Assembly: GCA_018813505.1 (NCBI GenBank)
Contig: JAHJBM010000015.1
Coordinates: forward strand, 1-51,608
Direction of reading: 5' to 3'
Source: Microcaldota archaeon
GTDB taxonomy: Archaea > Micrarchaeota > Micrarchaeia > Anstonellales > Bilamarchaeaceae
DNA length: 51,608 bases
Part shown: positions 6,645 to 15,373 of the stretch, one piece after another
Numbering within the stretch: position 1 is the stretch's first letter
Layout of the letters: each line of letters opens with the position of its first letter
The notes under the pieces: generated by a model
Database searches by the model: none
What the model was told of the DNA's origin: nothing
Seen by the model: the letters and a program-made list of their open reading frames with translations, nothing else
Made by a program: the position numbers and the translations under genes

Positions 6645-7565
6645 ATGAGGACAATGAGAAGCAGCAAAGATTTGACAGGAAACGATATTCTTGATATTCT
6701 GAAAAGAACACAGAGATATGAGAATAGTATGTATGATTCGCAAGAAGGCGTGAAAAACACACTTAATGGAAAAATACTTGGCATACTTACGTTCAGAGAA
6801 AGCCTGAGAAGCACAGCATCACTAAAAAGTTCAATCATCAGATGTGGTGGAAATTATATCACCCTTGATTCAAGTTATGTCACTTCGGGCGAGGAGGAGA
6901 TGGATGACACAGTCCGCGCGATTTCTGATCTTATAGATATTCTCGCAATCAGAACACCAATGACAATCCCAATAGATAAATTAGAGGCAAATGTACCTAT
7001 CATAAATTTCATGGCGGGCGATGAACACACTCTCGCAACATTATGGTTCTTTTATTCGATTATAAAAAAGGGAATAAAACTCGAAGGAATGAAAATGGGC
7101 GTATATGGCCAGGTTAGATATTCCCAACCAACAATAGGCCTTTATAGGGCGGGTGCCAAGCTTGGAATGACATTTTATGAGGACTCGGTTGTTGATGAGA
7201 TAGGCTGCAGCGAAGAATTACAAAAAGAGATAAAGGAGCTAGGTGGCCACTGGGAGCGAAAAGCTGCCAGTGAATTCATAGACAATGTAGATCTTATGTG
7301 GATCACAGAAGGAAGACCAGGCGAAGGCGCAGACAAGAATGTTCTTGACAGTTATCTTAAGAAATATCGGGTGGTGACAAAAGATACAATGAAAAAAGCA
7401 AAGCCAAAATGCTGCTGGTATTTTGATGAACCACGCACCCTACCTGACGGAAGATTAACTGCTGTAAAAGGCGTTGATGAACATCCGACCGTTCTTAACA
7501 AGGTTGTGATGAAAGACAGCCTGGCTGTAAATATGGCTGTGTTTGAATGGCTTTTGGAAAAATAA
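6645..7565 (+). CDS. Divergent aspartate/ornithine carbamoyltransferase-fold protein
   Basis: 306 aa with overall ATCase (PyrB) architecture. The carbamoyl-phosphate loop is altered: STRT is replaced by Ser53-Leu-Arg55-Ser56 in FRESLRSTAS. Arg103 (AIRTP) and His128 (GDEHT) are kept, but HPTQ is gone. KYGRTVHS became RYSQPTIG, the substrate-binding TRVQ became TEGR (residues 221-224), and HPLPR became DEPRTLP. The carbamoyl-phosphate part is therefore partly intact, while the L-aspartate-binding residues are lost. No regulatory PyrI or other pyrimidine gene lies nearby. It may use another amino-group acceptor or be non-catalytic. The alternative start at 6654 fits the TATA box better. Confidence 0.8.
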   Translation: MRTMRSSKDLTGNDILDILKRTQRYENSMYDSQEGVKNTLNGKILGILTFRESLRSTASLKSSIIRCGGNYITLDSSYVTSGEEEMDDTVRAISDLIDILAIRTPMTIPIDKLEANVPIINFMAGDEHTLATLWFFYSIIKKGIKLEGMKMGVYGQVRYSQPTIGLYRAGAKLGMTFYEDSVVDEIGCSEELQKEIKELGGHWERKAASEFIDNVDLMWITEGRPGEGADKNVLDSYLKKYRVVTKDTMKKAKPKCCWYFDEPRTLPDGRLTAVKGVDEHPTVLNKVVMKDSLAVNMAVFEWLLEK

Positions 7566-7605
7566 ATGACTAGTGAGATTTAGATGTTAAATTAGAAAAG
7601 AGAAA

Positions 7606-9228
7606 TTAGCGAGGACATAAATTGAAACCTGGTTTTTCATACAGCACTCTGTTATTTGCTGCAACTGCCAACACACTTTCTTGCAAGTCAACTACTGTGC
7701 GATTCATGTTTGTGAATAAATTTGCTGCAACATCTGGATTTACTGCAGAATCTAAAAGAGATTTGTATGCTCGGGCATCAACAAGAACAAACCCATCACT
7801 TAAAAAACGTCTATCTGAAGCAGATGCATAGAACTCACTCGCAGTCACACGATTTTCCGGTACTTGATGCCCCATTGCAGCAAGAAGTGAGAATAATTGA
7901 TGATTAGGCATGCCATCAGTACCAAATCTCAAATACGCAGATGGAACTAATTCAACACGCTTAAGCTCTAATATGACAAGTCCTATAGGATTATTGAATT
8001 TGACTAGATGATCAAGAACGCCATTGTATCTTGGAGCTTCAGAATTATAAGGTGGCTCCATATCTATCTGTAAACCAGACCATGCCAATACAGCCGCATG
8101 ATGAATTTGTTTTGATGTTGGAAGCTCAAAATGTGCTATAGTGAGATTGATTTTTGCATCCAGTATAATTTGTGCAAGTGACAATGCTATGCCAATTGTT
8201 TTATCACCTATGGCATGGAATGTCATATCACGAATTCCGGCAACTTTAAGCTCTTTGAGATATGTTTGCACTGCTTCGGGATCGCTATAGTTAATCGGAA
8301 TCATTGTTGGAAGTCCTTTTGGATGTAGAGGATGTGTAAATGAGTAATGTTCTAATGCCGCTGTCTGAGTAGTAGTTCCACCATCTCCAACCCATTTAAC
8401 CCCTGGAAGTATACCAAGATCACGCGCTTCTTGAGCGCACCTACCGAGGTCATATCTAAAAGTATCATATAAAAAGTAAACCTCTGGGATTGGATTGTAA
8501 CCAATGATTTCCTTTAATCGTGGAATTGCTTGTTTAAGTGCTTCCCATTCTGATTTTGTAATTATTGATCTCTCTATTATGGTAGTGGTACCCTCATAAA
8601 TTCTTTCAAGAGTCCATGAGACGATGCCATCAACAAGTCGATCCATCATCTGTTCTTCAATAATGCCTAGTGCATTCCAGAAATAAAATTCCGTTATTTC
8701 ACCATTAGAACTCAATTCCCCAGGTATTGCAGTATCAGTATGACGCTTGTCAAGTTCACCCAGGATATCAGAAGTGGCAACCCCACCATGTAAAGATGTA
8801 CTCATCAACAATATTGATCTGTTCAGACCAAGACCATCAAGATCTTTATTAGTGATTCCGGCATTCATACCATATGTTCCTGCAATAATAGGACCATCGG
8901 GACCTTCTTCTGCCCTTTGTTTTATTTTTGCCAAAATCAGTTCTTTTGAATCTGTTTCAGATAACCAGATTGGCACAGCTGCTTTTACCATACCGTAAAT
9001 ACCTGGATGATTATGATGATCACAAATAGTATGAAGTGCAACTGCCTGCACACGATTAAGTGCATCACCTAATAGAACTGGTTGACCACTAGCTTCATCA
9101 ATTCTAGAAAGTAAAACACCTGAACCACGCGAGTTTACAGTACTCATAAAACCTCTGACAGTTGAGGAATCCACACTAGATAAAGACCTTAGATCTAAAA
9201 CCGATAACCGTTCTGACAAAGTAGACAC
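7606..9228 (-). CDS. YtcJ-like amidohydrolase (metal-dependent hydrolase)
   Basis: 540 aa of the amidohydrolase-3 type. Metal-site elements appear in order: DHHNHP (the H-x-H pair near residue 70), VKWVGDGG with the Lys that is usually carboxylated, FHAIGDK, IAHFEL and FGTDGMP with the last metal Asp. The set looks complete, so catalysis is likely. Relatives hydrolyse amide or cyclic imide bonds, but the substrate is not predictable. The GTG start at 9228 lies about 30 nt from a TATA-like element at 9254-9263, giving an almost leaderless message. It is a single gene on its own promoter, convergent with the preceding gene. Confidence 0.85.
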   Translation of the reverse strand: MSTLSERLSVLDLRSLSSVDSSTVRGFMSTVNSRGSGVLLSRIDEASGQPVLLGDALNRVQAVALHTICDHHNHPGIYGMVKAAVPIWLSETDSKELILAKIKQRAEEGPDGPIIAGTYGMNAGITNKDLDGLGLNRSILLMSTSLHGGVATSDILGELDKRHTDTAIPGELSSNGEITEFYFWNALGIIEEQMMDRLVDGIVSWTLERIYEGTTTIIERSIITKSEWEALKQAIPRLKEIIGYNPIPEVYFLYDTFRYDLGRCAQEARDLGILPGVKWVGDGGTTTQTAALEHYSFTHPLHPKGLPTMIPINYSDPEAVQTYLKELKVAGIRDMTFHAIGDKTIGIALSLAQIILDAKINLTIAHFELPTSKQIHHAAVLAWSGLQIDMEPPYNSEAPRYNGVLDHLVKFNNPIGLVILELKRVELVPSAYLRFGTDGMPNHQLFSLLAAMGHQVPENRVTASEFYASASDRRFLSDGFVLVDARAYKSLLDSAVNPDVAANLFTNMNRTVVDLQESVLAVAANNRVLYEKPGFNLCPR

Positions 9229-9253
9229 CTTACTGATTGTTGTTAGAAACCAT

Positions 9254-9263
9254 ATTTAAATGT
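9254..9263 (-). promoter_or_regulatory. TATA-like element of the amidohydrolase
   Basis: ATTTAAATAT on the minus strand, centred about 30 nt before the GTG start. Confidence 0.4.
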
Positions 9264-9312
9264 TGTCTTTTGTAGTATTTTACGATAATTACGAAAACAA
9301 TCAACAGTATTA

Positions 9313-9325
9313 CGACACAGTGTCG
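9313..9325 (-). terminator. Small palindrome just after truD
   Basis: CGACAC-A-GTGTCG lies 7 nt beyond the truD stop codon on the minus strand. It is short, and no T-run follows it on that strand, so a terminator role is only suggested by position. Confidence 0.3.
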
Positions 9326-9331
9326 GGTTTT

Positions 9332-10552
9332 TTACGCTTTTTTTCTTTTTTTTAGTTGTTTTTCCATATCAAGAAATTCTCGCATAGCAACTGTCGCATA
9401 ACTACCAGCCTGAAGCGAAAAACGAAAAACGAAATTGTTAGTAAAATTAAAGTTCTTAAGAAGAGCATGTAAAGTACGATAAGTTCCTTTTGAAGCGATT
9501 TCCGGGATTTGTTTTATTTTGAAATCCTCTTTATCAATGCCAATATTTTCCAGCATCTCTTTTTCACGATCGTTTATTGGACTCTGATAGCCTATGAGTT
9601 TTCCAACAATCCAACCTTCAGCCTCGCTTTTTGAGATATCAGGAAACCCAAATGTTTCACCACAATAATATTCCCCTTGCTCAAGCTCGAGTTCGCCTTT
9701 GTTTATGCGATCTGACAAAAATCGATTAAAAAGATCTGACTGAAATGCATGTACAAACAACAGCAACGTAGTACGGGGCAAAGCACGTAGAGCATTTGGA
9801 TAATTAGCTGGATGTTTTTCCAGATATGCCAGCATAGTGCGCTCAAGGCGCAGGTGTTTTGGATAATTCTTCAGTGCGCTATGGCAATCCCATGAATCCT
9901 CAAATTCCTTGCGTGCTGCAGATGCATCTGCATTTTTTTCACCAATAGTATCGCAAAGAAAAAGCCGTACCGCAGCTTCTATATCCCCACGGATTATTTG
10001 CTCCCCTATGAGATGCGTATTTTTCCGGCTTGACCCAAATCTTTGTTCACCGAAATAATTTGGAAATTTGCCATCAAGCTCAGTCATAATACTCTTTACT
10101 TGATCAGTATTTCCAGTTGGTTGATCAACGCGGATTGTAAATTGGTTGCCAAGAAGTTGACCAAGCCTTACCTTGTCTTTTTCACACCAAGCTCCATTGA
10201 TCTGGATATCTTTTATGCGAACTGAAAATAGTTTCTCTTTTGGCACATTAAACACTGATGCTAGTTGGGCCGATATTGCAATTTTGTCTTTTGTACCAGC
10301 AAATGCCAGACTTTTCTTTCCAACTCCAAGTCGCTTACCAAGTTCATCAAGTGCAGATGAAGTAGACCAGTTTTTCTTATGAAGTATGAAATGAGTAAAC
10401 TTACCATTTTCATCAGCATGAGTAATATTCTTATCAATCTCAAATATGCTTCCATCACTGGAAATTTCCTCCACAATAAAATCTTCTGACCTGGATTTGA
10501 TAGTACCTCCAATTCCAGAGGTTTTTGACTGATAAGATAATGCCATAACCAT
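9332..10552 (-). CDS. truD: tRNA pseudouridine(13) synthase TruD
   Basis: 406 aa. TruD motifs: DFIVEEI near the N-terminus, the catalytic Asp89 in FAGTKDK, and NYFGEQRFG. An inserted TRUD domain occupies the middle (about residues 160-330) and a lysine-rich tail ends KKRKKA. It isomerises U13 in tRNA (archaeal and eukaryotic relatives also act elsewhere) and needs no cofactor. It begins 1 nt after the stop of the XRE-CBS gene, so the two form an operon. ATG codons at 10552 and 10546 are both possible starts. Confidence 0.95.
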   Translation of the reverse strand: MVMALSYQSKTSGIGGTIKSRSEDFIVEEISSDGSIFEIDKNITHADENGKFTHFILHKKNWSTSSALDELGKRLGVGKKSLAFAGTKDKIAISAQLASVFNVPKEKLFSVRIKDIQINGAWCEKDKVRLGQLLGNQFTIRVDQPTGNTDQVKSIMTELDGKFPNYFGEQRFGSSRKNTHLIGEQIIRGDIEAAVRLFLCDTIGEKNADASAARKEFEDSWDCHSALKNYPKHLRLERTMLAYLEKHPANYPNALRALPRTTLLLFVHAFQSDLFNRFLSDRINKGELELEQGEYYCGETFGFPDISKSEAEGWIVGKLIGYQSPINDREKEMLENIGIDKEDFKIKQIPEIASKGTYRTLHALLKNFNFTNNFVFRFSLQAGSYATVAMREFLDMEKQLKKRKKA

Positions 10553-10553
10553 A

Positions 10554-11099
10554 TCAAAGCCCCTTCAGCAAATCTGCTTTTGTAACTATACCGATTATAT
10601 CTGCATCTTTTTTAACAAGAACAGCTGGATAATGACGCAATAAATCAGCAATAAGATCAGTAACTGATGTATACGGAATGATGGGAAAACTTTCTGTCAT
10701 GACATCAGCAACCTTTAGATCAGTCAGTTTTCCATGCTTTTCTGATACCAGTTCCACAATTATACTATCTGAAAGACTGCCAAGACATTTTTCAGCATCA
10801 AAAACAGGCAACTGGGAAATCTCGTGTTTGTGCATGAGTTTGATGGCACTCTCAAGACTATCACCAGAACGAACAGAAACGATATTAGATGACATTATCT
10901 CGCCGGCAGTTCGTTTCTTTTGTTTTTGCTTTTCTTCAAGCGCCGAGAGGATTTGCATAACTTTTGAATACGCTGGATCTATTTTCCCGGATTCTATCTT
11001 GGCAATTAAAGACTGTGAAACACCGGAAAGACTAGCTAATTGCTTTTGTGTAAGTTCCAGTTGTCGTCTCATCTTGCTTATTTTTTCCAACCCGTTCAT
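10554..11099 (-). CDS. XRE-type HTH plus paired CBS domain regulator
   Basis: 181 aa. An N-terminal Cro/XRE helix-turn-helix (LTQKQLASLSGVSQSLIAKIESGK, about residues 16-38) is followed by a Lys-rich linker and two CBS repeats (about 65-115 and 125-180; AGEIMSSNIVSVRSGDSL ... VADVMTESFPIIPYTSV). CBS pairs bind adenosyl ligands such as AMP, ATP or SAM, so this is probably a ligand-sensing transcription factor. This HTH-CBS layout is known in archaea. A TATA-like TTTATAT lies about 20 nt upstream of the ATG. It is the first gene of an operon with truD, which may be coincidental or autoregulatory. Confidence 0.9.
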   Translation of the reverse strand: MNGLEKISKMRRQLELTQKQLASLSGVSQSLIAKIESGKIDPAYSKVMQILSALEEKQKQKKRTAGEIMSSNIVSVRSGDSLESAIKLMHKHEISQLPVFDAEKCLGSLSDSIIVELVSEKHGKLTDLKVADVMTESFPIIPYTSVTDLIADLLRHYPAVLVKKDADIIGIVTKADLLKGL

Positions 11100-11222
11100 A
11101 AAAAATCACGACATATAAATTCCATAAGGAATAATTTTAGCAGAAATAAATAAAAACAGAATAATTTTAATTTGTTTCGGAAGCTCCAAAATGGAAAAAA
11201 ACAAATGAAGAGGTTGGTGTGA

Positions 11223-11429
11223 ATGGTAGTATCAAGATTCGATGGAAAAATGCCAAGGGATTTGGGTAATGGTAATGGAATTAAAGTAAAAGAAATTGAC
11301 AGTTTGAATCCAATAGTGATACGTGCTAATGTCAATCGCCAAACAACTGATGGTATCAAACCCATACTGTTGGGAGAGTGGCAAAGACGGAAATCTCAGA
11401 TAACTACGGAACCTTTACGCAAAGACTGA
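11223..11429 (+). CDS. Small hypothetical protein (68 aa)
   Basis: Not recognised. The product is hydrophilic, with a Gly/Asn stretch (GNGNGIKV) in the N-terminal half and a basic C-terminal third, and no transmembrane segment. A GAGGT site 8 nt before the ATG supports translation. It lies between the XRE-CBS gene (divergent) and metS (same strand). It could be a real small protein or a chance frame. Confidence 0.45.
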   Translation: MVVSRFDGKMPRDLGNGNGIKVKEIDSLNPIVIRANVNRQTTDGIKPILLGEWQRRKSQITTEPLRKD

Positions 11430-11548
11430 TTTTTTCTTTTATTTTTATTAACTATGCAGGATCGAATCTTTTTAAACAGAACATGGGACAATTAATATAG
11501 AAATTATAGAAATAAATAGATAATACTGATTTGGATTGGGTGAGTATT

Positions 11549-13774
11549 TTGGATAATAAAAAAATATTGATAACTTCGGCTTTGCCGTATGTAAACAATG
11601 TCCCGCATCTGGGAAACATAATAGGATGTGTGCTTTCAGCAGACGTATTTTCAAGATACTGCAAAATGAGAGAATATGATTCCATTTACATATGCGGAAC
11701 AGACGAATACGGGACCGCGACAGAGATAAAGGCATTTGAAGAAAAAATCACACCAAAGCAAGTCTGCGACAAATATTACAAAATCCACAAGGACATTTAT
11801 GAATGGTTCGGAATCGAATTCGATATATTTGGAAGAACATCTACTGAAAAACACACTAAAATAACGCATGACATATTCAACGCATTATACAAAAATGGCC
11901 ATGTTGTTGAAGAGGAAGTAGAACAATTCTACGATGAAATAGCGAAAATGTTTCTTGCTGACAGATACATAGAAGGCACTTGCCCATACTGCAAATATGA
12001 AGGCGCACGCTCTGATCAATGCGACAAATGTGGAAGACTTTTACAACATGGTGAATTGAAAGATCCCATAAGCAAGGTAACAAAAACTACTCCAATTCTT
12101 AAAAAAACAAAACATCTGTTCATCGACCTTCCTGGAATAGAAAAAAAGCTAGATGAATGGATAACAACAACTTCCAAAGAAGGTGCGTGGTCTGAGAATT
12201 CCATCAATATCGCAAAATCGTGGATACGTGAGGGACTGAAAAAAAGGGCCATAACCAGGGACCTTAAATGGGGGGTTCCAGTGCCACTCGAAGGATGGGA
12301 GGACAAAGTGTTCTATGTCTGGTTTGATGCACCGATAGGATACATCTCGATAACGGCTAATTTAACTGATGATTGGGAAAAATGGTGGAAAAATCCTGAA
12401 CAAGTCGAATTATACCAATTTATGGGCAAGGACAATGTACCTTTTCATACAGTAATATTTCCTGCGACCATGATAGGAACTGGAATGCCATGGACAATGT
12501 TACATCACATCAACACTACAGAATTCCTTAATTATGAGGACGGAAAATTCTCAAAATCAAGGCATGTTGGAGTATTTGGCGATGATGCCATGAATTCCGG
12601 AATTCCAAGCGATGTATGGAGATATTACTTATTATCGAACCGACCGGAAAAAGCAGATACCACTTTTCTGTGGGAAGACTTTACAGATAAAAGTAACAAC
12701 GAGCTTCTGGCAAATCTTGGTAACCTTGTAAACAGGACATTGGTTTTTATTGACAGGAATTTCAATGGTGACGTGCCCATACAAACTTCTGATGAAGATG
12801 ATAAAAAATTCACAGACATGCAAAAAAAACTGATACAGGAAATAACCTATGAACTCGAAGCAGTAAAGATCAAGGATGCGTTACATAAAGTGATGGCTTT
12901 TTCCAGAAATGCAAACAAATATTTTCAGGACAGCAAGCCATGGGAAAAGATAAAGACAGATGAAAAAAGAGCAGGAACGATTATGGCAATACTTGCAAAT
13001 CAGATCAAGGATCTTGCTATACTCACACAACCATTCCTGCCTGCAACAAGCATTGAGATAACAAAACAAATGAACCTCGGGCCGACCAATTGGAACAATC
13101 TTGGAAAAGAAATAGGGAGTGGCCACAAGATCGGTAAACCAAGCCCAATATTCAGGAAACTGGAACCAAAGGAAATAAACGAATTGAGAACACAATTCAC
13201 AGGAAGCAGTAAAGGTAAAAAAACACAGGATGAAACCAAACAGCAAATCACTATCTCCGATCTGGATCTCGAAGTTGGTGAGATATTATCAGTGGAAAAA
13301 CATCCGGATGCAGAAAAGCTGTTTGTTGAGAAAGTAAAGCTTAGCGATGGTGAACGGCAGATAGTATCAGGACTTGTGGGGCATTATAATGAAGAAGAAC
13401 TTGTTGGTAAAAAAGTCGTCATAGTGAAAAATCTTGCATCTGCAAAATTACGCGGAATAGAATCACAAGGCATGTTACTTGCCGCAGAGGGAAAGGAGAG
13501 AGAACCTATGCATGATGGGAAAGCGGCATTTGAACAAGGTGCATTGGAAGCTATTTTCTGCGCTAAGAGTAATGTTGGAGATAAGATAGCCATAGTTGCA
13601 AAAGGCAACAAAACACAGACAGACGTTCCAAAAAAGACAATCACAATAAAGCAATTTGAAAAAATAACCATAGAAGTGAAAAATTTTGATGTTGTTTCTG
13701 AGGGATCGCAACTGGAAACCCAAAGCGGAGAAAAACTGAGGATGAAAAATATTAAAGAAGGAATAGTTGGATAG
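11549..13774 (+). CDS. metG: Methionyl-tRNA synthetase with C-terminal tRNA-binding domain
   Basis: About 741 aa, class I synthetase that charges tRNA-Met. The HIGH-equivalent is HLGN in SALPYVNNVPHLGN. A zinc knuckle pair (CPYC ... CDKC) sits in the connective peptide, the KMSKS-equivalent is KFSKSR, and an anticodon-binding helical domain follows. An EMAPII/Trbp111-type OB-fold (about the last 130 residues, ISDLDLEVGEILSVEKHPDAEKL) is fused at the C-terminus; it is a separate polypeptide in some archaea. I chose the TTG at 11549 because GGGTGAG sits 5 nt upstream. In-frame GTG 11540 and TTG 11531 are alternatives. The next gene follows after 36 nt. Confidence 0.96.
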   Translation: MDNKKILITSALPYVNNVPHLGNIIGCVLSADVFSRYCKMREYDSIYICGTDEYGTATEIKAFEEKITPKQVCDKYYKIHKDIYEWFGIEFDIFGRTSTEKHTKITHDIFNALYKNGHVVEEEVEQFYDEIAKMFLADRYIEGTCPYCKYEGARSDQCDKCGRLLQHGELKDPISKVTKTTPILKKTKHLFIDLPGIEKKLDEWITTTSKEGAWSENSINIAKSWIREGLKKRAITRDLKWGVPVPLEGWEDKVFYVWFDAPIGYISITANLTDDWEKWWKNPEQVELYQFMGKDNVPFHTVIFPATMIGTGMPWTMLHHINTTEFLNYEDGKFSKSRHVGVFGDDAMNSGIPSDVWRYYLLSNRPEKADTTFLWEDFTDKSNNELLANLGNLVNRTLVFIDRNFNGDVPIQTSDEDDKKFTDMQKKLIQEITYELEAVKIKDALHKVMAFSRNANKYFQDSKPWEKIKTDEKRAGTIMAILANQIKDLAILTQPFLPATSIEITKQMNLGPTNWNNLGKEIGSGHKIGKPSPIFRKLEPKEINELRTQFTGSSKGKKTQDETKQQITISDLDLEVGEILSVEKHPDAEKLFVEKVKLSDGERQIVSGLVGHYNEEELVGKKVVIVKNLASAKLRGIESQGMLLAAEGKEREPMHDGKAAFEQGALEAIFCAKSNVGDKIAIVAKGNKTQTDVPKKTITIKQFEKITIEVKNFDVVSEGSQLETQSGEKLRMKNIKEGIVG

Positions 13775-13810
13775 CATAAGTGAGATTGCACAATATCAGG
13801 TAGATAATAG

Positions 13811-14443
13811 ATGAAAACATCAACAGCGCTCATCATTTTCGCATTAGGTACGATAGCGATGATGGCATTTTATTCTTATGAAATCCCATTGTTTATAGTG
13901 CTGGGAATAGGCTCAATCGCAGCACTGGCAATAGACAAATGGAAAAACCTGAAAAGATTTTTGATTGCGCTTGTTGTCGGCGGAATTTGCGAGAATACGG
14001 CCGTAGCACTCGGGGCATGGAACTACACCAACGCCGCATTCATATTCACCCCATTATGGCTGCCAGTAGGTTGGGGAATGTCTACAATCCTTCTTGAGGA
14101 GGCATTCTCAAAAGACGTGCCTGCGAAATTTTCAAAAAGAGCCATAGCGCTTGCTTTTGGAGGCACATTGCTTGTAGGGATTAACGCATCGCATGAATTT
14201 TTTATTTTGGGATGTTTTGCATTTGTAACAATTGCGCTTTTTGCCCTGAAATACTATAAAATGACCGAAATTCGAATTGGGATCATGGCAGCAATATTCG
14301 GAACGGTTATGGAGAGCGTGTGTATAATAAGCGGAAACTGGCAATACAGTGCTGCCATGTTCTGGACTCCACTATGGCTACCGCTGTGCTGGTTTAATGC
14401 ATTTCTCATTATGAGAAGAGTAATCCGCATAGGCGAGAAATAG
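13811..14443 (+). CDS. Polytopic membrane protein with internal duplication
   Basis: 210 aa, about six to seven transmembrane helices. Two halves share a pattern: an acidic residue, then G-x-W-x-Y and P-L-W-L-P-x-x-W. These are ENTAVALGAWNY/TPLWLPVGW near residue 65 and ESVCIISGNWQY/TPLWLPLCW near residue 170. This shows a tandem duplication with conserved Glu, Trp and Pro in the membrane. The pattern is loosely reminiscent of small carotenoid-type membrane enzymes, but I cannot assign a family. An AGGTAG site 7 nt before the ATG and the 36-nt gap to metG indicate one operon. Confidence 0.75.
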   Translation: MKTSTALIIFALGTIAMMAFYSYEIPLFIVLGIGSIAALAIDKWKNLKRFLIALVVGGICENTAVALGAWNYTNAAFIFTPLWLPVGWGMSTILLEEAFSKDVPAKFSKRAIALAFGGTLLVGINASHEFFILGCFAFVTIALFALKYYKMTEIRIGIMAAIFGTVMESVCIISGNWQYSAAMFWTPLWLPLCWFNAFLIMRRVIRIGEK

Positions 14444-14492
14444 ATCTACAAGAACAAATTAGCAATAGAACAAAATAAAGAAAATTTAAAAA

Positions 14493-14876
14493 TCAAACAA
14501 GAACGCCATTAACTAAACCATCCTGCCCAACGCGGTTGGTTACACGTACTTTTCCAAGCGAGGTTTCCAGGACAGCTCCCCTTGTTATGATGTTTCTTCT
14601 TACATATTCAGGATTGTGACTCTCAAGAACTTTTATTATCTTGACTGCTTTTCCCTTACCATCTTTGCACAGTACATTAACTGAAGACGCTTTTTTGATT
14701 TTTGTGCGCGTTTTTCCACCCCTAAGTCTTGCAGTAACCTGTAGCACTTCATCGGCAACACGGGTAGATATAAAAGATCCGCCGATATGGGAAAGTTTCT
14801 TATCCCTAAATTTGCGTCTTCTTCCGCCAGTACCGCCACTTACCTTCTTATTATGTGGTTTGTGATATTGATCCAT
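14493..14876 (-). CDS. rps8e: Ribosomal protein eS8
   Basis: 127 aa, full archaeal length. Signature features are the N-terminal KKVSGGTGGRRRKFRDK, then GGNxK-type RLRGGKTRTKIKKA, and the C-terminal NRVGQDGLVNGVLV. It is a small-subunit protein shared with eukaryotes. GAGGT lies just before the ATG and a TATA-like TAATATAA further upstream. It is a stand-alone gene divergent from cgi121, and convergent with the membrane protein gene across an AT-rich 50-nt gap. Confidence 0.97.
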   Translation of the reverse strand: MDQYHKPHNKKVSGGTGGRRRKFRDKKLSHIGGSFISTRVADEVLQVTARLRGGKTRTKIKKASSVNVLCKDGKGKAVKIIKVLESHNPEYVRRNIITRGAVLETSLGKVRVTNRVGQDGLVNGVLV

Positions 14877-14961
14877 AAATATACCTCTAAGTAAAAATTA
14901 TATTAGGGAATATGACGACAGGGGTTTTAAAATATTGGCATCAAACCAATAATAGGATTAT

Positions 14962-15357
14962 ATGCAAATCGCGAGGCTTACGGGTTCAGTTAGAATAGAC
15001 GAACTAGATAAGATCATACAAGGTCTTGATGCAGTAGCAATAAACCCAGATCTTATAGAATCACTCGACGAGATAGACTTGGCATATCATCTTGCAAAAG
15101 CTTCTTTTGATAACAACAAAAACATAGGAAAAAAACTGAAATATGAGTTTCTTTTATGGCTGTCATGCACACGAGATATAAAAAATGCACTAAAAAAGAC
15201 AGCACCGCATAGTACGAAAGATTTCATATTGATCATGTTTTCTGGAAAATTTGCACTTGTGCATAAAATGATAGGAAAGAAAAAACCACTAAAGTTAAAA
15301 AAGAAAGGTAGTCCAACCAGACTTGAAAAGATATCACTCGCAAGAATAATTTCATGA
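14962..15357 (+). CDS. cgi121: KEOPS complex subunit Cgi121
   Basis: 131 aa. Matches the Cgi121 fold: DAVAINPDLIESLDEIDLA, then the helix with LKYEFLLWLSCTRDIKNALKK, and the strand FILIMFSG. Cgi121 binds the Bud32 kinase and the tRNA 3' CCA end in the KEOPS complex, which makes the t6A37 modification. The other KEOPS genes are not in this window. A TATA-like TTTTAAAATA is about 34 nt upstream. The C-terminus is a Lys-rich extension (KKKPLKLKKKG). Confidence 0.85.
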   Translation: MQIARLTGSVRIDELDKIIQGLDAVAINPDLIESLDEIDLAYHLAKASFDNNKNIGKKLKYEFLLWLSCTRDIKNALKKTAPHSTKDFILIMFSGKFALVHKMIGKKKPLKLKKKGSPTRLEKISLARIIS

Positions 15358-15373
15358 ATGACTATCAAATAAA

